From Agrococcus sp. SGAir0287 (GTDB lineage Bacteria > Actinomycetota > Actinomycetes > Actinomycetales > Microbacteriaceae), in contig NZ_CP027942.1 of assembly GCF_005484985.1 (NCBI RefSeq), positions 3,020,768 through 3,084,767 of the forward strand: a DNA stretch of 64,000 nt, in the 5' to 3' direction. Position numbers and translations under genes: made by a program. This document shows, one piece after another, positions 36,104-45,119 of the stretch. Position 1 is the stretch's first letter, and every line of letters starts with the position of its first letter. The notes under the pieces were generated by a model. That model was not told where the DNA came from and ran no database searches. It was given only the letters and a program-made list of their open reading frames with translations.

Positions 36104-36946
36104 TCAGCGCGCGAGGAGTCGCTCGATCGCCTCGACGACGCCGTGCTCGACGTTGGAGCCGGCGCGGTGCCGGGCGCGCTGGGCGACGGTGGGATGCGCG
36201 TTGGCCATCGCGAACGAGTGCTCGGCGGCGTCGAGCATCTGCAGGTCGTTGAGGAAGTCGCCGAACACGGCGGTCTGCGCGGGCGTGACGCCGAGGCGCC
36301 GCTGCAGCGCGCGCACCGCGACGCCCTTGTCGACGTCGTGGGACATGACGTCGACCCAGCGGTCGCTGGAGACGACGATCTGGTGCGTCGCCTGGAAGGC
36401 CGAGAGCCCCGCGGCCACCGCGGCGGGGTCGTGGAAGTCGAGCACCGCGAGCTTCAGCACCTCGTCGTCGTGCGCGAGCAGGTCGTCGACGACCGCGATG
36501 TCGGCGAAGTACTCGCCCGCCTCCGCGAGGAAGCGCTCGTCGCCGCGCTCGACGGCCGCGCCGTGCCGGCCGCAGAGCACGACGCCGAGGTCGGCGCCGT
36601 CGGCGGCGAGCTGCCGCAGCGTGCGCACGATCGCCGCGACCCCGTCGCGCTCGAGGGTCACCGACGAGAGCACCTCGCCGTCCTGCACGACGATCGAGCC
36701 GTTGTCGGCGATGACGCACATGCCGTCGATCGCCCGCTCGAACAATCGGTGCAGGGCCGCGTACTGCCTGCCGCTCGCGGGTGCGAAGACGATGCCGCGC
36801 TCGCGCAGCCGCTCGAGCTGCCCCCACAGCCGCTCGGGCACCGCGCCGCGCTCGTCGAGCAGCGTGCCGTCCATGTCGCTCACGATGAGGCGGATGTCGG
36901 CGTCGTCGAAGGGGTGCGCGATGGCGTGGGCGTCGGTCGTCGTCAT
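36104..36946 (-). CDS. Cof-type HAD-family phosphatase
   Basis: A 280-residue haloacid dehalogenase. Motif I is LIVSDMDGTLLDERGAVPER (nucleophile Asp and acid Asp), motif II APASGRQYAAL, motif III around HDVDKGVAVRALQRRLGV (conserved Lys), motif IV FGDFLNDLQML with metal-binding Asp. The type IIB cap places it in the Cof/YidA group of sugar-phosphate phosphatases. Next to dasR but in the opposite direction, so a role in amino-sugar phosphate metabolism is possible, unproven. Confidence 0.9.
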   Translation of the reverse strand: MTTTDAHAIAHPFDDADIRLIVSDMDGTLLDERGAVPERLWGQLERLRERGIVFAPASGRQYAALHRLFERAIDGMCVIADNGSIVVQDGEVLSSVTLERDGVAAIVRTLRQLAADGADLGVVLCGRHGAAVERGDERFLAEAGEYFADIAVVDDLLAHDDEVLKLAVLDFHDPAAVAAGLSAFQATHQIVVSSDRWVDVMSHDVDKGVAVRALQRRLGVTPAQTAVFGDFLNDLQMLDAAEHSFAMANAHPTVAQRARHRAGSNVEHGVVEAIERLLAR

Positions 36947-37089
36947 GCGGATGCGGCTCCTGGCTGCGGTCGATGGGCCGGGATGGCCCGAGGTGCGCGT
37001 GCTCCGTCGCAGCGGCGTGGTCTGGCATCCATCGTCCCATGCGACGCCGCGCGGGGCACGGTCGGCGGCGCGGATGGGATGCTGTCGGC

Positions 37090-37806
37090 ATGGCACGGGA
37101 CAGCGGCACGACGGCGCTCGAGGGCGTGCGCGCGCTCGCCTCGGCGCTCGCGCCCGGCGAGCTGCTGCCCTCCGAGCGCTCGCTCGCCGCTCGGCTCGGC
37201 GTCGCGCGCATGACGGTGCGGGCCGCGATCGACGTGCTCGAGCGCGAGGGGCTCGTGCGCACGCGGCGCGGCGTCGGCTCCGAGCGGCTCGCGCCGCCCG
37301 TCGCGCTGCAGGTGCGGCTGCGCTCGTTCGCGAGCGCCGTGCGCGAGCACGGCATGCGCCCCGAGACGCGCGTGCTGTCGTACGCGCGCAGCACCGAGCG
37401 ACCGGCGGAGGTCTCGGCGCACCTGGGCCTCGACGACGACGCCGAGACCGTGCATCTGCGCCGCCTGCGACTCGGCGACGACCGTCCACTCGCGCTCGAG
37501 GACGCGTGGCTGCCGGTCGCGCTCGTGCCGCAGCTCGACCGGCACGCTGCCGAGGGCAGTCTCTACGAGCTCCTCGAACGGCTCGACCTGCTGCCGACGG
37601 AGGGCGTGGAGGTCGTGACGGCGGCGCTGCCGAGCCCCGAGGAGGTCGAGGTGCTCGAGATCGCGCCGACGTATCCCGTGCTGCGGCTGTCGCGCACCGC
37701 GGTGTCTGACGGCGTGCCCATCGAGTACTCGCGTGCGACGTTCCCCGCCGATCGCTACCAGCTGACGTTCCCGCTCGCCGAGCGGCTCACGCTGCCGCTC
37801 GGCTGA
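37090..37806 (+). CDS. dasR: GntR/HutC-family regulator, DasR-like
   Basis: A 238-residue protein. N-terminal winged helix: LPSERSLAARLGVARMTVRA, then EREGLVRTRRGVGSERLAPP. C-terminal UTRA domain begins LRSFASAVREHGMRPETRVL and ends VPIEYSRATFPADRYQLTFP. In DasR/NagR this domain binds glucosamine- or N-acetylglucosamine-6-phosphate. The identity is supported by a near-perfect dre operator between this gene and nagE, 36 bases after its stop. It should repress nagE until amino sugars are present. The regulator may also control genes beyond this window. Confidence 0.82.
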   Translation: MARDSGTTALEGVRALASALAPGELLPSERSLAARLGVARMTVRAAIDVLEREGLVRTRRGVGSERLAPPVALQVRLRSFASAVREHGMRPETRVLSYARSTERPAEVSAHLGLDDDAETVHLRRLRLGDDRPLALEDAWLPVALVPQLDRHAAEGSLYELLERLDLLPTEGVEVVTAALPSPEEVEVLEIAPTYPVLRLSRTAVSDGVPIEYSRATFPADRYQLTFPLAERLTLPLG

Positions 37807-37842
37807 CGCACGCTGCATCGCAGCACCTGGACCGCGTCGCAT

Positions 37843-37858
37843 CGTGGTCTAGACCAGT
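37843..37858. promoter_or_regulatory. dre operator for DasR upstream of nagE
   Basis: CGTGGTCTAGACCAGT matches 15 of 16 positions of the reverse complement (AGTGGTCTAGACCAGT) of the DasR-responsive element recalled from Streptomyces. It contains the TGGTCTAGACCA palindrome and lies 57 bases before the nagE start. Confidence 0.88.
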
Positions 37859-37915
37859 GGGGGGTTCCCGGGTAGAGTCCCTGCAATCCCTCTCCCCCTC
37901 CCATGGAGTCGCACC

Positions 37916-39829
37916 ATGAAGTTCTTCCAGAGGCTCGGCAAGTCGCTCATGCTGCCCGTCGCCGTCCTGCCCGTCGCGGCGATCCTCTCCGGCATCGGGT
38001 ACTGGATCCAGAACACCGCGGGCGAGAACGTCGTCCAGGCGTTCTTCACCGCCGCGGGCGGCGCCCTGCTCGACAACCTCCCGCTGCTCTTCGCGATCGG
38101 CGTCGCGATCGGCATGGCGTCGAAGCCCGACGGCACCGCGGCGCTCGCCGGCCTCGTGTCGTACCTCGTCGTCACGCGGCTGCTGAGCCCCGACACCGTC
38201 GCCATGTTCCAGGGCGTCGCGGCCGAGGACGTCGACCTCGGCTTCACGCGCATCCAGAACGCCTTCGTCGGCATCCTCTGCGGCCTCATCGGCGCGCTCT
38301 GCTACGACAGGTTCAAGGACGTGCAGCTCCCGGCCGCGCTCTCGTTCTTCTCGGGCAAGCGGTCGGTCGCCATCGTCACGGCGGGCGCGTCGCTCGTCGT
38401 CGCCGTCGTGCTGTACTTCGTGTGGCCCGTGCTCTTCGGCGGCCTCGTCGCCCTCGGCGAGTGGATGGTGGGGCTCGGCCCCGTCGGCGCCGGCCTCTAC
38501 GGCTTCTTCAACCGCCTGCTCATCCCCCTCGGCCTGCACCACGCGCTCAACGCCGTGTTCTGGTTCGACGTCGCCGGCATCAACGACCTCGGCAACTTCC
38601 TGAACGACACCGGCACGTACGGCGTCACCGGCCAGTACATGACGGGCTTCTTCCCCATCATGATGTTCGGCCTGCCGGGCGCGGCCCTCGCGATGTACCT
38701 CACGGCCAAGACCACGCGCCGCAAGGTGACGGCCGGCATCCTGCTGTCGGGCGCGTTCGCGTCGTTCTTCGTCGGCGTCACCGAGCCGCTCGAGTTCGCC
38801 TTCATGTTCCTCGCGCCGTGGCTGTACGTCGTGCACGCGATCTTCACGGGCATCTCGCTCGCCGTGAGCGCCATCCTGCCGGTGCGCATGGGCTTCGGCT
38901 TCTCCGGCGGCTTCATCGACCTCGTGCTCGGCTGGGTGAACCCGCTCGCGCAGAACCCGTGGATGATCTTCGTCATGGGCGCCGCGTGGTTCGGCATCTA
39001 CTTCGCGGTCTTCTACGTCCTCATCAAGCGCTTCGACCTCAAGACCCCCGGCCGCGAGGACGAGGAGACCGAGGACCTCGGCGGTGCGACGGGATCCACG
39101 AGGTTCACCGCGCAGGCCGCCGCGATCCTCGCCGGCCTCGGCGGCAAGGACAACGTGCTCGAGCTCGACAACTGCGCCACGCGGCTGCGGATGGAGATCG
39201 CGGACGTGTCGAAGGTCGACGACGTCGCCATCCGCCGCGCGGGCGCCGCGGGGGTCATGAAGCCCGGTGGCCGCTCGGTGCAGGTGATCTACGGCCTCGA
39301 GGTGCAGTTCGTGAAGGATGCGATGGAGGACCTCATCGCCGGCCGCGTCGCACCCCCGTCGCCGGCGGAGGTGGAGGCCGTCGAGGCGTCCGCCGCTCCC
39401 ACCGTCGGCGGCGTCGCTACGGCGACCGTCATCACGGTGCGCCAGCCGGTCGAAGGGCGCGTGGTGCCGCTGTCCCAGGTGCCGGACGCGACCTTCGCCC
39501 AGGGCATCATGGGCCCCGGCCTCGCGATCGAGCCCACCGGATCCGTCGTCGTCGCCCCGGCCGACGGCACCGTCGCGCACGTCTTCCCCACCGGCCACGC
39601 CGTCGCGATGGTGCTCGGCGACGGCACCGAGCTGCTCGTGCACGTCGGCATCGACACCGTCGAGATGCAGGGGCAGGGCTTCACGACCCTCGTCGAGGTC
39701 GGCGACGCCGTCACCGAGGGCACGCCGCTCATCGAGTTCGACCCGGAGGCCATCCGCGCCGCCGGACATCCGACCGTGACGCCCGTGATCCTGCTGAACG
39801 GCGGCGACGCGGAGCTGCGACTGCGGTAG
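37916..39829 (+). CDS. nagE: N-acetylglucosamine-type PTS transporter EIICBA
   Basis: A 637-residue fused phosphotransferase permease in the order IIC-IIB-IIA. IIC (~1-375) has about ten helices and the GITEPLEF-like motif VGVTEPLEFAFMFLAPWLY, plus a PLGLHHALNAVFWF segment. IIB carries the phospho-Cys420 in LELDNCATRLRMEI. IIA has the acceptor His576 in LLVHVGIDTV and the assisting His561 in FPTGHAVAM. It imports and phosphorylates N-acetylglucosamine (or glucose-type sugars) with phosphate from HPr. The dre site upstream favours GlcNAc. ATG with GGAG 8 bases away. Confidence 0.9.
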   Translation: MKFFQRLGKSLMLPVAVLPVAAILSGIGYWIQNTAGENVVQAFFTAAGGALLDNLPLLFAIGVAIGMASKPDGTAALAGLVSYLVVTRLLSPDTVAMFQGVAAEDVDLGFTRIQNAFVGILCGLIGALCYDRFKDVQLPAALSFFSGKRSVAIVTAGASLVVAVVLYFVWPVLFGGLVALGEWMVGLGPVGAGLYGFFNRLLIPLGLHHALNAVFWFDVAGINDLGNFLNDTGTYGVTGQYMTGFFPIMMFGLPGAALAMYLTAKTTRRKVTAGILLSGAFASFFVGVTEPLEFAFMFLAPWLYVVHAIFTGISLAVSAILPVRMGFGFSGGFIDLVLGWVNPLAQNPWMIFVMGAAWFGIYFAVFYVLIKRFDLKTPGREDEETEDLGGATGSTRFTAQAAAILAGLGGKDNVLELDNCATRLRMEIADVSKVDDVAIRRAGAAGVMKPGGRSVQVIYGLEVQFVKDAMEDLIAGRVAPPSPAEVEAVEASAAPTVGGVATATVITVRQPVEGRVVPLSQVPDATFAQGIMGPGLAIEPTGSVVVAPADGTVAHVFPTGHAVAMVLGDGTELLVHVGIDTVEMQGQGFTTLVEVGDAVTEGTPLIEFDPEAIRAAGHPTVTPVILLNGGDAELRLR

Positions 39830-39882
39830 CCGACGCGCGCGGAGGCCCCGCCCACCCGACCCGAAGAGGAAGAGAGCAGAGC

Positions 39883-41064
39883 ATGGGCTCGACCATCACC
39901 CGAATCGATCGGAGGCGGGGCCTTCGCGCAGCCGTCGCCGTGCCCCTCGTCGCGGCGACCGCGATCGCGCTCGTCGGCTGCACCGATCCCGGCGGCAGCG
40001 AGCCGGCGGCCGGCGACGATCCCACCGTCGAGGAGCTGTTCGACGCCGTCGACAACGCCTCGCCCACGTCGGAGCGCGTGGACGCGCTCACCGACATCGC
40101 CATGCACTACTACTGGAACGGCGGCGACCTCACGGAGGTCGAGGAGGAGTTCTTCCAGGGCGTCACCCTGCACGGCGACTACGACGTCGTGGCCTCGGCG
40201 ATGCGCCAAGCCGTCGAGATCGACCCGTACGACCTCGACCTGCGATACGGGCTCGCGTCGGCGCAGCTGCTGCAGGACGACGTCGAGGCGTCGCTCGCGA
40301 CGCTCGACGGCATCCTCGCGATCGATCCGGATGCGTACGACGCGCACCTGCGCGCTGCCGCGTACAGCCGTGCGTCGGGCGACGACGCAGGCGCGGCCGA
40401 GCACGTCGCCGAGATGCAGCGCATCGACCCCGAGCGCGCGGCCGACGACGTCGCGGCGCTCGACGCGGCCGCTGCGGCATCCTCGCTCGTCCTGAACGAG
40501 GAGGTGCCGTCGGACCTCCCCGACGAGGGTCACGCGTTCGTCGTGCTCGGCTACGCCCTCGCCGACGACGGCTCGATGGAGCCCACGCTCGTCGACCGGC
40601 TCGAGGTCGCGCTCGACGCGGCCGAGCAGCACCCGGACTCGATGCTCATCGTCTCCGGCGGCGTGCCGCGGGAGGGGGTCACGGAGGCGAGCGCCATGAC
40701 CGAGTGGCTCGTCGAGCAGGGCGTCGACGAGGACCGCATCGTGCAGGAGGCCCTCGCGACCGACACGGTCGAGAACGCCCTCTTCTCGCTGCGGCTCGCG
40801 GCCGATCACGACGTCGAGGCGGTCACCGTGATCTCGAGCGCGTCGCACATGCGCCGCGCGATCACGATCTTCGACGAGGTCGCGGACTCGCTCGGCGACT
40901 CCATGGGGCTCGAGGTCACCGGCGACGACCTGACGAACGTCGTCGCGATGGACTACGACTCCGCCGAGGAGGCGGCCGAGGTCACGCCGCAGGAGCAGCT
41001 GGTCATCTACCGCGACCTGCTGCGCGCATCCGGCGTCTGGGCCTTCCCCGGCCTGCAGCGCTGA
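39883..41064 (+). CDS. TPR-containing DUF218 (ElyC/SanA/YdcF) lipoprotein
   Basis: A 393-residue protein with AGAGGAAGAGAG upstream. Signal peptide ends in the lipobox LVGC. Residues ~95-200 show tetratricopeptide-like helices (YDLDLRYGLASAQLLQDDVE, ASLATLDGILAIDPDAYDAH, LRAAAYSRASGDDAGAAEHV). The C-terminal ~200 residues are a DUF218 domain: FVVLGYALADDGSMEPTLVD, LIVSGGVPREGVTEASAM, then VISSASHMRRAITIFDEVAD. DUF218 proteins such as ElyC/SanA affect envelope carbon or peptidoglycan homeostasis; the fusion with TPR is a less common layout. It is 53 bases after nagE. Confidence 0.8.
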   Translation: MGSTITRIDRRRGLRAAVAVPLVAATAIALVGCTDPGGSEPAAGDDPTVEELFDAVDNASPTSERVDALTDIAMHYYWNGGDLTEVEEEFFQGVTLHGDYDVVASAMRQAVEIDPYDLDLRYGLASAQLLQDDVEASLATLDGILAIDPDAYDAHLRAAAYSRASGDDAGAAEHVAEMQRIDPERAADDVAALDAAAAASSLVLNEEVPSDLPDEGHAFVVLGYALADDGSMEPTLVDRLEVALDAAEQHPDSMLIVSGGVPREGVTEASAMTEWLVEQGVDEDRIVQEALATDTVENALFSLRLAADHDVEAVTVISSASHMRRAITIFDEVADSLGDSMGLEVTGDDLTNVVAMDYDSAEEAAEVTPQEQLVIYRDLLRASGVWAFPGLQR

Positions 41065-41146
41065 GCCGAGGGGCGGGCCGGCGGCATCCGCGGTCCGCCC
41101 CAGCCACCCCTGGACGGAGACGCCCCCGAGTGCCACGCTTCGTCCC

Positions 41147-41500
41147 ATGAGCGCAGCCGACGTCGACGCGTACATCGCGACCTTCCCCCCGGAGATCGCC
41201 GAGCGACTCACGCTCGTGCGCGAGGCGCTGCTGCGCGCGGTGCCCGATGGCGAGGAGGTCGTGCGCTACGACATGGCCGCCGTCATGCTCGGCGGTCGCT
41301 ACGCCATCCACTACGCGGGCTGGCGGAGGCACGTCGGGCTCTACCCCGTGCCGACGCTCGACGACGACCTCGAGGCGGAGGTCGCGCCGCTGCGCTCGGG
41401 CAAGGACTCCGTGCAGCTGATGCACGCGCAGGAGCTGCCCGTCGACCTCGTCGAGCGCATCGCGAGGGCGATCGTGGCCAGACGAGCGACGGAGTCGTAG
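41147..41500 (+). CDS. DUF1801 (YdhG-like) protein
   Basis: A 117-residue protein: VDAYIATFPPEIAERLTLVR, AVPDGEEVVRYDMAAVMLGG and RRHVGLYPVPTLDDDLEAEV are typical of the DUF1801/YdhG family, whose E-x-V-x-Y-x-M motif lies in EEVVRYDM. The role is unknown. ATG start. The downstream 310-base gap to tctA is filled with repeats. Confidence 0.85.
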   Translation: MSAADVDAYIATFPPEIAERLTLVREALLRAVPDGEEVVRYDMAAVMLGGRYAIHYAGWRRHVGLYPVPTLDDDLEAEVAPLRSGKDSVQLMHAQELPVDLVERIARAIVARRATES

Positions 41501-41510
41501 GGGTCGACTC

Positions 41511-41563
41511 CCATCCAACCGGTCGAGGAGCGCGCGAGCCGCCAGGCGAGCACGCGTCACGGG
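41511..41563. repeat. R1-family repeat, right-hand end
   Basis: CCATCCAACCGGTCGAGGAG followed by CGCGCGAGC and GCGAGCACGCGTCACGGGA resembles the right-hand end of the large element at 47.4 kb. At 41629-41660 a partial inverted left end (GTCTCGTGACGGCTCCTCGC) follows. Between them (41564-41628) is GC-rich DNA with CACGCGGC iterations and no gene. Confidence 0.7.
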
Positions 41564-41689
41564 ATCACGCGGCCGGCACTCCCACGCGGCCACGCGGCCA
41601 CGCGCATGGTCGCGCCGAGCGAGCACGTCACGGGGTCTCGTGACGGCTCCTCGCTGCGCTCGGGGCCTCCTCGAGCCCCATCCCTCCAC

Positions 41690-41789
41690 CGCTCCTTGAG
41701 GTGCGAGCGAAGCGAGCCTCGAAAGGAGCACCACCCGCCTCGATGAGCTCGCTTCGAGGCTCGCTGCGCTCGCGCCTCACCGAGCGGGC
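41690..41789. repeat. Palindromic dispersed repeat (family R2), copy near tctA
   Basis: About 100 bp, beginning CCGCTCCTTGAGGTGCGAGC and ending GCTCGCGCCTCACCGAGCGG, imperfect inverted ends of the same family as 23981-24089. It lies between the convergent DUF1801 and tctA genes, 21 bases from the tctA stop. Confidence 0.75.
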
Positions 41790-41810
41790 GTGACGCCGAG
41801 ATCCCTCCCG

Positions 41811-43334
41811 CTACGCGTCGACCAGCTCGCGCCTCCGCGCCGCGCGGCGGGCCACGACCTTGCTGCGCACCGTGACCGCGAGCACGATCGCCAGCACCGC
41901 GTAGAGCACGATCGGGATCGGGCCGGCGACGAGCGTCGAGAAGTCGCCGTCGGCGCTGAGCGCCGCGTCGCGCAGGCTCGTCTCCGCGAGCGGGCCGAGC
42001 ACCATGCCGATGATGAGCGGCGCGAGCGGCACGTCGAGGGCTCGCATGAGGAACCCGACGATGCCGATGCCCAGCAGCATGAGCAGCGAGAAGACCGAGC
42101 CGCTCGTCGCGTAGATGCCGAGCCCGCAGAACACCGCGATGCCCGCGTAGAGGTACGCGCGCGGGATGCGCAGCAGCCTCGCCCAGACCATCGCGAACGG
42201 CAGGTTGATGATGAGCAGCACGACCATGGCGATGAAGAACGACGCGAGCAGCGCCCACACCAGGTCGGGCGAGCGGTCGAACAGCAGCGGCCCCGGCTGC
42301 AGTCCGTACTGGCGGAACGCCGCGAGCATGATCGCTGCCGTGGCCGAGACCGGCAGGCCGAGCGCGAGCAGCGCGCCCATCGCCATGCCCGTCGTCGAGT
42401 TTCCGGCAGCCTCCGGCGCCGCGAGGCCGCGGATGGCGCCCTTGCCGAACTGCGGGTCCGTGCGCCTGGCATCCAGTCGCTTCTCCAGGCCGTAGGCGAG
42501 GAACGTGGGGATCTCGGAGCCGCCCGCCGGCACGACGCCGAACGGCAGGCCGATGACCGTGCCGCGCATCCACGCGGGCGCCGCCTCGCGCAGCTCGCGC
42601 CGCGACAGCCACGGGCGGCCCTTGGGCTGCACGATCTGGCCGTCCTTCAGGTGGCGAGCCAGGCACGCGACGTAGATGACCTCGCCGAGCGCGAGGATCG
42701 CGACGGTCACCGTGACGAGCGAGATGCCGTCGAACAGCTCGGGCACGCCCATCGTGAAGCGCGGAGCGCCGGAGATGCCGTCGACGCCGACGACCGCGAT
42801 GCCGAGCCCGAGGCAGAGGGAGCCGAGGCCCTTGAGCGCGTCGTCGGTGACGACCGACGACGTCGTGACGAACGCGAACAGCGCGAGCGCGAAGAACTCG
42901 GCCGGGCCGAAGCTCGTCGAGAAGGCCGCGAGCGCCGGCGCGAGGAAGACGACGAGGATCGAGGCGACCATGCCGCCGACGAACGCACCGATCGCCGCGG
43001 TCGCGAGCGCCTGCGCCGCTCGACCGTGCAGCGCCATCTTGTGGCCCTCGAACGTCGACGCGATCGCCGAGGCCTGGCCCGGCGTGTTCATGAGGATGCC
43101 CATGGTGGAGTCGCCGAAGAGGCCGCCGAAGTAGACGCCGGCGAACATGATGAACGCCGCCGTCGGGTCGAGCGAGAACGTCACGGGCAGCAGCAGCGCG
43201 ACCGCCATCGACGATCCGAGGCCGGGCAGCACGCCGACGGCGGTGCCGAGGAGGCAGCCGACGACGACCCACAGCAGGTTGGCGGGCGTCAGCGCGCCGG
43301 CGAATCCCTCGCCGAGGAGACCGAGCACGTCCAT
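41811..43334 (-). CDS. tctA: Tripartite tricarboxylate transporter, large membrane subunit
   Basis: A 507-residue protein with about 11-12 helices. The N-terminal PGLGSSMAVALLLPVTFSLD and a later PFGVVPAGGSEIPTFLAYGL repeat the two TctA substrate motifs. GLAAPEAAGNSTTGMAMGAL lies in the second half. It forms the channel of the TTT system for citrate-like dicarboxylates and tricarboxylates with TctB and TctC, driven by the ion gradient. It follows tctB with one base between. Confidence 0.9.
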   Translation of the reverse strand: MDVLGLLGEGFAGALTPANLLWVVVGCLLGTAVGVLPGLGSSMAVALLLPVTFSLDPTAAFIMFAGVYFGGLFGDSTMGILMNTPGQASAIASTFEGHKMALHGRAAQALATAAIGAFVGGMVASILVVFLAPALAAFSTSFGPAEFFALALFAFVTTSSVVTDDALKGLGSLCLGLGIAVVGVDGISGAPRFTMGVPELFDGISLVTVTVAILALGEVIYVACLARHLKDGQIVQPKGRPWLSRRELREAAPAWMRGTVIGLPFGVVPAGGSEIPTFLAYGLEKRLDARRTDPQFGKGAIRGLAAPEAAGNSTTGMAMGALLALGLPVSATAAIMLAAFRQYGLQPGPLLFDRSPDLVWALLASFFIAMVVLLIINLPFAMVWARLLRIPRAYLYAGIAVFCGLGIYATSGSVFSLLMLLGIGIVGFLMRALDVPLAPLIIGMVLGPLAETSLRDAALSADGDFSTLVAGPIPIVLYAVLAIVLAVTVRSKVVARRAARRRELVDA

Positions 43335-43335
43335 G

Positions 43336-43968
43336 TCAGAACCCCCATCCGACGATGCCCGAGGGCAGCGACAGCTCGAGCACCATGTCGAAGGCGATGT
43401 AGCTGATCGAGCTCACGGTGAGCCCGACGACGAGCGGTCGCACCCAGCCCGTCGCGCCCAGCCCCTTCGCGACGCCGAGGAAGAGCAGGCCGGCGCCGAC
43501 GATCCAGCCGAGCACCTGCAGCAGCAGCGCGAACGCGGCGAAGGACAGCACGACCCAGGCCATGGACCGCCAGTCCACGCGCACGGCGCGCTGCGGCAGC
43601 GCGACCTCGGCCTCGTCGACCTCGGTGCCGCTGGCGTCGAGGACCGAGATGGATGCGGTGGTGGGTGCGTCCTCTCGGGCGTCGACGCCGGCTCGGCGCT
43701 GCCGGACGAACCGTGCGACGAGCAGCCCTGCGATCAGCAGCAGCGCTGCGGCGATGAGGGCGGGGAAGAACTCGGGCCCGGGGAACGACGCGCCCGCCGG
43801 CACCTCCATCGTCACGATGCCGACGATGAGGTACGCGGCTGCGGCGGCGAGCAGCCCCGGTACCGTGAGCTCCTTCGCGACCTCGGCGATGCGACCCCGG
43901 TCGGCGCGGAAGGTGAGTCGCTGGCCGACGACGGCCGACGACGACGTGGGATTGCTCTGCGGCATCAT
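43336..43968 (-). CDS. tctB: Tripartite tricarboxylate transporter, small membrane subunit
   Basis: A 210-residue protein with four helices in the TctB arrangement: first after a ~30-residue cytosolic N-terminus (VPGLLAAAAAYLIVGIVTME), second AALIAAALLLIAGLLVARFV, and two at the C-terminus including AWVVLSFAAFALLLQVLGWI. A ~45-residue polar loop separates the pairs. Its ATG overlaps the tctC stop (ATGA). Associates with TctA. Confidence 0.85.
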   Translation of the reverse strand: MMPQSNPTSSSAVVGQRLTFRADRGRIAEVAKELTVPGLLAAAAAYLIVGIVTMEVPAGASFPGPEFFPALIAAALLLIAGLLVARFVRQRRAGVDAREDAPTTASISVLDASGTEVDEAEVALPQRAVRVDWRSMAWVVLSFAAFALLLQVLGWIVGAGLLFLGVAKGLGATGWVRPLVVGLTVSSISYIAFDMVLELSLPSGIVGWGF

Positions 43969-44984
43969 CGGCCCAGCTCCTCGTACAGCGCCTGGATGCG
44001 CTCTCGTTCGTCGACGAGGAACGCGCCCAGCTCGTCACCGGTGATGATGCGCTCCGTCCAGTGGTACCGCTCCATCGCCTGCGCCCACTCGGGGGTCGCG
44101 AGGGTCTCGAGCACGATCTGCTCGAGCTGCGCCGTCTGCTCGGCGTCGAGCCCGCCCGGTGCCGCCACCATGCGCCAGTTGGTAAGCGTCACTTCGTGGC
44201 CCTGCTCGACGGCGGTGGGGATGTCGATGCCCTCGACCGGCTCGGCGGCGACGAGCGCGAGCGCCCGCAGACGACCCGCCTCGATCTGGTCGATGTTGTC
44301 GGGGTAGCCGCCGGCGGCGGCAGCCGCGGTGCCGTTGAGCAGCGCCTGGATCGCCTCGCCGCCGCCGTCGGAGGGGATGTAGTTCGTGTCGGTGGGGTCG
44401 ATGCCCGCGGAGACGGCCAGGTCGGTGACGACGAGCTGGTCGAAGGAGCCGCCTCCGGTCCACGGCACGGCACCGGGGCTCTCGGCCCATGCGGTCACGA
44501 GGTCGTCGAGCGTCTCGTAGGGGGAGTCGGCCGGCACGACGATGACGTCGTACTCCTCGACCGTCACGGCCAGCGGCGTGATGTCGTCGTGCGTGGTGGC
44601 GGAGCCGTACTGGATCTCGGCGGCGAGCAGCCCGGTGCCGCCGACGAGCAGGGTGTCCATCTGGCCGTCGAGTCGTGCGACGTTGCCGAGCGCGATCGTG
44701 CCGCCCGCGCCCGGCATGTTCACGACCTGCACGGAGTTGACGATGGCGTTGCCGCGCTGGGCCTGCTGCATCGCGCGCGCGACGCCGTCCCAGCCACCGC
44801 CGGCCGCGGCGGGCGCGACGATCGTGATGGAGGTCGTCGGGTCGCCGCCGGCGGCGGCCGACGTCACCGACCCGTAGGCGGCGACGCCGATGGATGCCGC
44901 GGCGACGGCTGCGCCGACGACGCGGGCGAGGCTGCGGCGGCCGCGCGGCGCGGCGGCCGCCTGGCTCGCTGGCTGGTCTGTCAT
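43965..44984 (-). CDS. tctC: Tripartite tricarboxylate transporter solute-binding protein
   Basis: A 339-residue secreted protein; ATG with GGAGGGAG upstream, preferred over an ATG 21 bases earlier. A signal peptide with RRSLARVVGAAVAAASIGVA precedes the mature start. SITIVAPAAAGGGWDGVARA and VQVVNMPGAGGTIALGNVAR are the canonical Bug/TctC beta-hairpin motifs that grip carboxylates. NWRMVAAPGGLDAEQTAQLE marks the domain-2 start. It captures the substrate for TctAB. The divergent two-component genes probably regulate the operon. Confidence 0.9.
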   Translation of the reverse strand: MTDQPASQAAAAPRGRRSLARVVGAAVAAASIGVAAYGSVTSAAAGGDPTTSITIVAPAAAGGGWDGVARAMQQAQRGNAIVNSVQVVNMPGAGGTIALGNVARLDGQMDTLLVGGTGLLAAEIQYGSATTHDDITPLAVTVEEYDVIVVPADSPYETLDDLVTAWAESPGAVPWTGGGSFDQLVVTDLAVSAGIDPTDTNYIPSDGGGEAIQALLNGTAAAAAGGYPDNIDQIEAGRLRALALVAAEPVEGIDIPTAVEQGHEVTLTNWRMVAAPGGLDAEQTAQLEQIVLETLATPEWAQAMERYHWTERIITGDELGAFLVDERERIQALYEELGR

Positions 44985-45119
44985 GGCTCGCTCCCTCCTG
45001 CGCACGTCCTCGTGGCGCAGGTCGAGAAGTACGATGGCAGCCGCCGACCGGCCGAGCAGCCCGTGTCGGAGTTGTGCTCATTGACGCTCACGGCGTCGCT
45101 AGCGAAGGGGTGCGTCACG

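Noticed and set aside
32292..37394. Very long open frame antisense to the MMPL, HAD and dasR genes
   Set aside because: High GC makes antisense frames open. The translation is Arg/Ala-rich and the opposite strand carries clear family motifs across the same span.
44999..45019. Imperfect palindrome TGCGCACGTCCTCGTGGCGCA between tctC and the kinase gene as an operator
   Set aside because: The arms are offset by one base, and DcuR/CitB-type regulators have no firm consensus I could match, so it is too weak to call.
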